A program made the position numbers and the translations under genes. From a virus, in the IMG/VR virus record IMGVR_UViG_3300000553_000148, positions 12-35,008 of that record: DNA of 34,997 nt, one strand, 5' to 3'. The notes under the pieces were generated by a model. It made no database searches. It was not told where the DNA came from and saw nothing but the letters and a program-made list of their open reading frames with translations. Shown in pieces: positions 30,984 to 34,997 of this stretch (the stretch's first letter is position 1; each line of letters opens with the position of its first letter).

Positions 30984-31564
30984 CACGCCTCCACAGGGGG
31001 AATGGCATTGGCCCGAGCGGCCCAGCCTTTGGCGAACTTCTGGTTGACGGGCTTGGCGTCGATGATTGCCTGATACCGCTTGGCAGCCTGGACGCAGATG
31101 GCAGCCAGGAGGTCCAGTTCGCCGTCACGGGTCTCGCACTGCTTGTTTATGCCGGAGATCGTCTGAGGGCCAAGCTGGCCGTCAACGGACACGAGATAGC
31201 CGCACAGCACCAGCGCCTTTTGGGTCACCAAAGTGCTACCCAGCAGCCCCATGTTCACGCCCAGGTCGAACAGCTTCCATGAGATCAGATCGCTGTTGAT
31301 AGAGCCGAGGTTCCGGCTGCACCAGTATTTGCGGCAGTAGTGATGCTCGACCGCCTCCTTGGGCATGACCTTCAGGTCCTCGACGTCGACGTGGCCGTCC
31401 TTGTTGAAATCGGACTCGATGCCAGCAGCAGCCGCTTCCTCGAAATCATTGAGGGTGATGCCCGCGAAAGTAGCTCCGCCAGCATCACCCACAATGTTCG
31501 TAAACCGATAGCCCCCCTCGAACTTGAGGGTCCAGTCGAGCAGGCGCTGGGAGAATTGGGCCAT
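30983..31564 (-). CDS. Endolysin, GH108-type N-acetylmuramidase
   Basis: 193 aa from the ATG at 31564; an upstream TTG at 31588 has its purine tract too close. It begins MAQFSQRLLDWTLKFEGGY, with E16 in the place of the catalytic Glu of GH108. GGATFAGITL replaces the usual GGETNFGIT. An insertion at 52-63 (DFNKDGHVDVED) has the spacing of an EF-hand calcium loop. KLFDLGVNMG and SVDGQLGPQTISGIN are the family's second half and the PG-binding-3 motif. It cleaves peptidoglycan glycan strands. No signal peptide is present, so export depends on the holin encoded next. A dyad element lies 42 bp upstream. Confidence 0.9.
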   Translation of the reverse strand: MAQFSQRLLDWTLKFEGGYRFTNIVGDAGGATFAGITLNDFEEAAAAGIESDFNKDGHVDVEDLKVMPKEAVEHHYCRKYWCSRNLGSINSDLISWKLFDLGVNMGLLGSTLVTQKALVLCGYLVSVDGQLGPQTISGINKQCETRDGELDLLAAICVQAAKRYQAIIDAKPVNQKFAKGWAARANAIPPVEA

Positions 31565-31605
31565 GGGCAAATACGTCCAGTAGCCCAATCCTCACGTCGA
31601 CCTGG

Positions 31606-31631
31606 TGCGGCGATTACCCTACGCAGCCGCA
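31606..31631 (-). promoter_or_regulatory. Dyad element B with conserved GATTACCCTAC loop
   Basis: TGCGGC (31606-31611) pairs with GCCGCA (31626-31631) around GATTACCCTACGCA. With flanks it matches element A closely over about 30 bp. It follows the TAG of the Mor-like gene after two bases and its edge is 42 bp from the lysozyme start. No T tract follows, so it is not a standard terminator. Confidence 0.6.
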
Positions 31632-31633
31632 GT

Positions 31634-31933
31634 CTAAAACCCGGACGCCCTCTTAGCGACGATCGCGTAGATCTGGCGCTCGCTGTAGCCGGTCTCGCGC
31701 CGGATCTCGCGCCAGCCCATGCCGGCGCGGTGGAGCTCGACGACGCGGGTGTGGCGCTCCTGGACGATCTGGAACCGGCCCCTGGGGACGTAGACCTCAC
31801 AGCCTCCAGCCACAGCCCTCAGGGCGGTGTCGACCAGCTCAGCGATCCTGGCATGATCGGCCACCTGTGCTTGTTCCAGGTTGAACCGGACAGCGGCCAT
31901 GGCCCGCTTGAACGCGATGGTAGGTTGGGCCAT
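31634..31933 (-). CDS. Mor/C-family transcription activator
   Basis: 99 aa; the ATG overlaps the upstream TAA and GGAGG precedes it. The N-terminal half is helical (FKRAMAAVRFNLEQAQVADH). Then comes the family hallmark, a GG followed by a short strand (GGCEVYVPRG, 43-52), and a helix-turn-helix (VVELHRAGMGWREIRRETG, SERQIYAIV; 64-92). Mor and C of phage Mu are dimeric activators of middle and late promoters that bind dyads upstream of weak promoters. Its place just before the lysozyme and dyad element B suggests it switches on the late genes. Confidence 0.82.
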   Translation of the reverse strand: MAQPTIAFKRAMAAVRFNLEQAQVADHARIAELVDTALRAVAGGCEVYVPRGRFQIVQERHTRVVELHRAGMGWREIRRETGYSERQIYAIVAKRASGF

Positions 31934-32472
31934 TAGACACCTCCGACGATGGCGGGGAGCTGGTCGACCGACTTGTGGAACTGGGCCAGCTTTCCGTTGT
32001 TGGGGATTACCACGTCGCAGAGGGTCTCCAGGATCGCGGGGATCTCCATCTCGCTCGCGTGGGTCTCGTGGGTGGCTCCGGCGGCCTGGCGGGCCTTATC
32101 GGAGCGGCGGAGGCCAACCAGGGTGAATCCAGCAGCCTGCATCCGGCGAGCTTCGTTCAGGAACCTGACATCGGAACAAAAGACGTTGCCCTCGATACCC
32201 GCGATGCGCTTCAGCAGGGTTTCGACCCAAATGTCTGGCCCGAATTGGACTCGTCCGTACTGCGTTCCCAGGACCTGCAAGAGCAGCCGATCGCGTTCTC
32301 GCAGCGGATCATCAGCCGCGAGGCCCAGGACGTCGTGAATGGCCCTCTGGCACTCGTAGAGGGGGGCAGCCAGTTTGACGATGGTGCCGCCCACAGTGGC
32401 CACCAGGCGATCAGCGGCGGTGTCTTTGCCGGACCTCATAGCGCCAACGAATCCGATCAGGAGGCGCGACAT
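31933..32472 (-). CDS. Deoxynucleoside monophosphate kinase
   Basis: 179 aa; GAGGTGG precedes ATG. The P-loop GAMRSGKDTAADRL lies at residues 10-23. Then come LAAPLYECQRAIHDVLGL, RLLLQVLGTQYGR and the nucleotide-site strand FCSDVRFLNEARRMQ, the pattern of phage dNMP kinases related to T4 gp1 and of P-loop adenylate-kinase-like enzymes. The H-E-T-H-A-S-E segment near 134-140 is also typical of the group. It phosphorylates dNMPs to dNDPs for phage DNA synthesis. It sits between replication and lysis genes as expected for an early or middle gene. Confidence 0.82.
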   Translation of the reverse strand: MSRLLIGFVGAMRSGKDTAADRLVATVGGTIVKLAAPLYECQRAIHDVLGLAADDPLRERDRLLLQVLGTQYGRVQFGPDIWVETLLKRIAGIEGNVFCSDVRFLNEARRMQAAGFTLVGLRRSDKARQAAGATHETHASEMEIPAILETLCDVVIPNNGKLAQFHKSVDQLPAIVGGV

Positions 32473-33042
32473 CTAGGCCACCTCGCTCAGCAGGGCGTGA
32501 ATCCAGCGGATTGCGAGGCCGTCTTTGACCTGATTGCCAGTGACGTGGATGACCCGGTATCCGGCCAGGACGCCCAGCGCGAGCTTCTCGCAGTCGCGAG
32601 CGATGCCGGTGCCAGTGGAATGGCCGCCGCGCCCCCAGGTGCCGCCCTGGACCTCGACCAGGAGGAGCTGCTCGGGCCAGGCGAAATCGAACTTGAACTG
32701 GCGGGTGGTGACGGCCTTGAATTGCGTCTGGAAGGGGCCCAGGCCAGCGGCGTCGATCTGAGCGGCCAGGAGGGTCTCCAGGTGGCTGCCGACCTTCTTG
32801 GGGGTGTTCAGGAGCGCCAGCGCCGCCCTGGCAGCCTTCTTGTCTGCCGCCACCTTCGCATCAGCAGTCCTTTCGGCCTTCCGGTAGGCAGCCTTGCCTT
32901 TGCGGCTCTTGCGGTAGGCGAGCTGGGACGCCTTCCGGCACGCTCGGCATTCCTGGCCACCGCTGGGGGTGGTGTTGACGTTGCCGTCGATCAGGAGGTG
33001 GAGTCCTTTGCGGCAGGTGGTGGGGGTGGTTTCGGTGGTCAT
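32473..33042 (-). CDS. PD-(D/E)XK-type endonuclease with N-terminal zinc knuckle
   Basis: 189 aa from an ATG preceded by AAGGA. The N-terminus has C10, H15 and C32-x-x-C35 (CRKGLH, ECRACRK), a zinc-knuckle-like set, followed by a very basic Lys/Arg helix. The C-terminal half has a nuclease core: helix with E89, KFDFAWP (D119), LLLVEVQGG (E130, Q132), HSTGTGIARDCEKLALG and GYRVIHVTGNQV. This D...ExQ arrangement and the GGTW element recur in phage DUF559/VSR-like endonucleases. It may act in recombination or replication-intermediate processing. An open frame continues upstream of the ATG through the repeats but has no supporting start. Confidence 0.8.
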   Translation of the reverse strand: MTTETTPTTCRKGLHLLIDGNVNTTPSGGQECRACRKASQLAYRKSRKGKAAYRKAERTADAKVAADKKAARAALALLNTPKKVGSHLETLLAAQIDAAGLGPFQTQFKAVTTRQFKFDFAWPEQLLLVEVQGGTWGRGGHSTGTGIARDCEKLALGVLAGYRVIHVTGNQVKDGLAIRWIHALLSEVA

Positions 33043-33100
33043 GGGTGTGTCCTTGTTTTGGGTCAGTGGGTGGGTGGGAGAGAGACAAAAAACCGCACCT

Positions 33101-33139
33101 CGTATAGAGGGGCGCTCTAAAGAGCGCCCCCTCTGTACG
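33101..33139 (-). terminator. Long GC-rich hairpin, possible terminator
   Basis: GGGGCGCTCT (33109-33118) and AGAGCGCCCC (33121-33130) are exact complements. The stem can be lengthened outward with CTCT and TACG on the right arm, with one bulge. On the minus strand a T6 run (33087-33092) follows about 10 nt after the stem, so weak termination after the PrimPol-helicase gene is possible. It overlaps the first CGTATAGA repeat. Confidence 0.45.
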
Positions 33140-33276
33140 AAGAGGGGGTCGTATAGAAGTGTTCGTATAGACCTATACGATTGAAAAACGCAGCATTGGC
33201 AACACTTCCAAGCGATGCCGCGAAAAATCGTATAGAGGTTCGCATAGAGAAAAGGGGGCTGTGCGGCGTATAGAGG
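33101..33276. repeat. Iteron-like CGTATAGA repeats between replication gene and endonuclease gene
   Basis: CGTATAGAGG stands at 33101, 33229 and 33267, CGTATAGAAG at 33150, CGTATAGACC at 33164 and CGCATAGAGA at 33241. A reversed copy (CTATACG) at 33173 makes the palindrome CGTATAGACCTATACG. The 259-bp region 33043-33301 has no convincing gene and is lower in GC. Multiple direct copies beside a replication protein gene are what an origin looks like; operator sites are the alternative. Confidence 0.65.
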
Positions 33277-33301
33277 AAAAAATTGCCGAGAAGCGACATA
33301 T

Positions 33302-34997
33302 TTAGACCTCACCGAAAACAGTTTTGAGGGCCAACGCGACGGCCTTCGATTCGAATTTCCCCTTGGTCGTGAGGGTCATCCCGGTGGCCGTGATGAACCC
33401 CTTCTCCCTCAGCTTGTCGACGTGCTGCTGGGCCCGGGACTTCGAAATGTCCATGGCCGTCCCCAACGCCGCCAGGGACGACGGGTGTTCAGTTGCGATC
33501 GCGTTGAGCGCGAGCTGCCAGGGCTGGACAGGGGCATCGACCTGCCGCCAGTCAGCGCTGCCATCGGGATTGTCCTTGAGCTCCCAGGCGTTGTTGGCGG
33601 GCTTCTTTGCGCACCGCCATTTCACGAATTCAGTCCTGATCCCGGCTCCTTCAGTGCCGGCGGAGGTCAGGGAGATCGTGTAGTCGAGGTTGTCTTTGCG
33701 CCTGGAGGCACCACGCTGGTCCCCGGACTTGCCTGTGTGGTGGACGAGCTGAACGGCGTATTGCTGGTGTCGGAGGCCCATCAGCCAGGCCATGATGACC
33801 GTCTGAGCGTTGTTGTCGTTCTCGTCGGCGGTCGTCAGGGTGGACAGGTTGTCGATGATGATTAGGTCGGGACGGGCCCCCTCGCGCTCCAGGTCGGCCA
33901 GCATCGTATTGAACCGCGCCTGGCCGTCGGGGATCGACACGTCGAGGGGGGCCTGCTCCAGCCAGAGGAACTCGCTGGGGAGGACCATCAGGTTGTCGCT
34001 CAGGGGCCCGCCAGACAGCAGGCGGAACCGGCGCTGGATCTCGGCACCCGGCAGCTCGCCATCGACGTAGAGGACCCGCCTGGGGCCCGTGACGTCCCAG
34101 CCCAGGAACCGGCGCCCCTCGGCCAGGGACAGGGCCTCCTCCATCGTGAACCAGGATTTGCCGACACCGGTGGGCGCGTAGACCATGCCCAGGCTGGCCG
34201 TGGTGAGCCAGTCTTCGGCGATGACCTCGCGCACAGGGAACGACACCGCATCCAGGGCCCCACCGCGCAGGACGTGGGCAGACAGGGGCCTAACGACAGG
34301 GGCCCCAACCGGAGCTGGGGCCTGGGGCGCAGGTGTGGTCTCGGTGCCCTCCCAGAGGTCGTCAGGTGGTGCGTCTGCGAACCCGTTGGTGTCGCTGGGG
34401 GGCAGGGGTTTCGACCTGGGACCGTCCAGCATCTCGCGCAGGTCGGTCCAGTGGTTGCCAGTGGTGGACGAGCCAGGGCAGGTCGCGTGCCGGCAGGTGG
34501 CGGAGATCGCCCCGCTGGGCATCTGGACCAGGACCGCCGACTGGCCATCGGACTCGCGCCAGGGGCAGCAGCCGAGCCTCCAGATCAGGCCACCACGAAA
34601 CGGATCGGGGCCCTGGACGTCCAGGTTGTGGCGCGAGATGAACGCCGGGAGGTCGAACGCCTGGAGGTTAGTGCGGGGCAGCTCGTCCTTCGTGGCCTTC
34701 GAGGGCTCGCCCGGGCCCGCCAGGGCCTCCAGGAGTGCGACCGGGACCACCTGCAGGTCCTCGGGCACGTCGAGCAGCCGGGTGAGCCTGTGGGGGCGAT
34801 CCGGCGTGCTGTCGCCCTTGCGAGCTACGGTGCCGGGGAGCTTGGTGATGCGGCTGGGATTGCCGTTGCTGGCGTCCACCGTGACCAGGGTCGTGCTGAA
34901 CTGGCTATGGAGGGCCTTGAGGCAGCGCGAGACGAGATCGCTCTCGATCGGCAGGTCGACCCGGTAGTAGAGGTGATACCCGTTACCGGAGTCGCCA
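33302..34997 (-). CDS. PrimPol-helicase fusion (partial at right edge)
   Basis: 564 residues are visible; the 5' end lies beyond the window. The first 60 residues are the end of an archaeo-eukaryotic primase domain (DSGNGYHLYYRVD, VDASNGNPSRITKLPGT, RKGD). A Cys/His patch follows (LGCCPW, TCRHATC). The helicase part has Walker A APTGVGKSW (about visible residues 274-282), VLYVDGELPG, Walker B LIIIDNLS (378-385) and LVHHTGKSGDQRGAS, the RepA/AAA-25 type. The end (ALGTAMDISKSRAQQHVDKL, REKGFITATG) is a winged helix. It would prime and unwind DNA at the phage origin, perhaps the repeats just downstream. Confidence 0.9.
   Translation of the reverse strand, partial: GDSGNGYHLYYRVDLPIESDLVSRCLKALHSQFSTTLVTVDASNGNPSRITKLPGTVARKGDSTPDRPHRLTRLLDVPEDLQVVPVALLEALAGPGEPSKATKDELPRTNLQAFDLPAFISRHNLDVQGPDPFRGGLIWRLGCCPWRESDGQSAVLVQMPSGAISATCRHATCPGSSTTGNHWTDLREMLDGPRSKPLPPSDTNGFADAPPDDLWEGTETTPAPQAPAPVGAPVVRPLSAHVLRGGALDAVSFPVREVIAEDWLTTASLGMVYAPTGVGKSWFTMEEALSLAEGRRFLGWDVTGPRRVLYVDGELPGAEIQRRFRLLSGGPLSDNLMVLPSEFLWLEQAPLDVSIPDGQARFNTMLADLEREGARPDLIIIDNLSTLTTADENDNNAQTVIMAWLMGLRHQQYAVQLVHHTGKSGDQRGASRRKDNLDYTISLTSAGTEGAGIRTEFVKWRCAKKPANNAWELKDNPDGSADWRQVDAPVQPWQLALNAIATEHPSSLAALGTAMDISKSRAQQHVDKLREKGFITATGMTLTTKGKFESKAVALALKTVFGEV

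Noticed and set aside
30438-31564. Gene-transfer-agent rather than phage, suggested by the holin family
   Set aside because: Replication genes, a Nu1/GpA cos-type terminase and a Mor-type activator point to a normal temperate phage.
31565-31588. Upstream TTG start for the endolysin
   Set aside because: It would put the purine tract directly against the start codon and add eight non-family residues. The ATG at 31564 begins the usual GH108 N-terminus.
33101-33276. CGTATAGA repeats as a CRISPR array
   Set aside because: The units are only 8 to 10 bp with irregular spacing from 12 to 65 bp, and no cas gene is nearby.
33117-33299. 60-codon minus-strand frame beginning two bases after the PrimPol-helicase stop
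   Set aside because: A GAGG precedes its ATG, but the frame is built from the CGTATAGA repeats and ends in the hairpin. I read the region as non-coding with repeats, though a small protein cannot be fully excluded.
33043-33312. N-terminal extension of the endonuclease gene through the repeat region
   Set aside because: The frame is open, but it would translate the repeats and overlap the end of the upstream gene. The ATG at 33042 has its own ribosome site and starts a compact domain.

Overview
The window holds most of the right-to-left transcribed part of a lambda-like temperate siphovirus, read here as a prophage beside a host tRNA gene. The DNA is GC-rich and the plus-strand left end carries a proteobacterial-type tRNA-Thr(CGU) with an encoded CCA. 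The host is probably a GC-rich proteobacterium; the genus cannot be fixed from the sequence. A long non-contractile tail is inferred from a tape-measure gene, a G/GT-type chaperone pair and the absence of any sheath gene.

Left end (1-3660): tRNA-Thr, its terminator, a patch of CGGTTCGCA repeats that could be integrase arm sites, then one plus-strand gene for a secreted adhesin-E-like protein, visibly lower in GC. From 933 onward every gene is on the minus strand, with starts and stops commonly overlapping (ATGA, TAATG, TGATG, GTGA). The promoter-distal end of the late operon holds three tiny ORFs, a nucleoside deoxyribosyltransferase-like gene and a metallophosphoesterase with a probable DNA-binding domain.

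Tail (3670-17553): several appendage proteins (one with a collagen-like shaft), two sets of tandem paralogues, a 1097-aa tail-tip protein, the tape measure, an overlapping chaperone pair joined by a T7 -1 frameshift site, the major tail protein and a 56-aa ORF. Head and packaging (17550-25199): tail terminator, FII-like and FI-like proteins, a prohead protease-capsid fusion with a strong internal start, portal, a gpW-like connector with an extra N-terminal domain, a zinc ribbon, and GpA-type and Nu1-type terminase subunits. The 166-bp gap before the small terminase gene has paired 14-bp repeats and is the best place for cos.

Right part (25366-34997): a block of accessory virion-like genes, including a roughly 18-unit Ser/Gly repeat protein and a third paralogue pair. 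Then come a lysis cassette (coiled-coil membrane protein, holin, GH108 lysozyme), a Mor/C-family transcription activator, a dNMP kinase, a PD-(D/E)XK endonuclease, a repeat-rich non-coding region, and a PrimPol-helicase fusion that runs off the right edge.

The most interesting unexplained signal is a pair of near-identical dyad elements, both with GATTACCCTAC in the loop. One lies 42 bp upstream of the lysozyme start and the other 43 bp upstream of the gpW-like start. With a Mor/C-type activator gene next to one of them, they are good candidates for the recognition sites of a phage late-transcription switch. No integrase, repressor or second attachment site is in the window; they should lie beyond the right edge.
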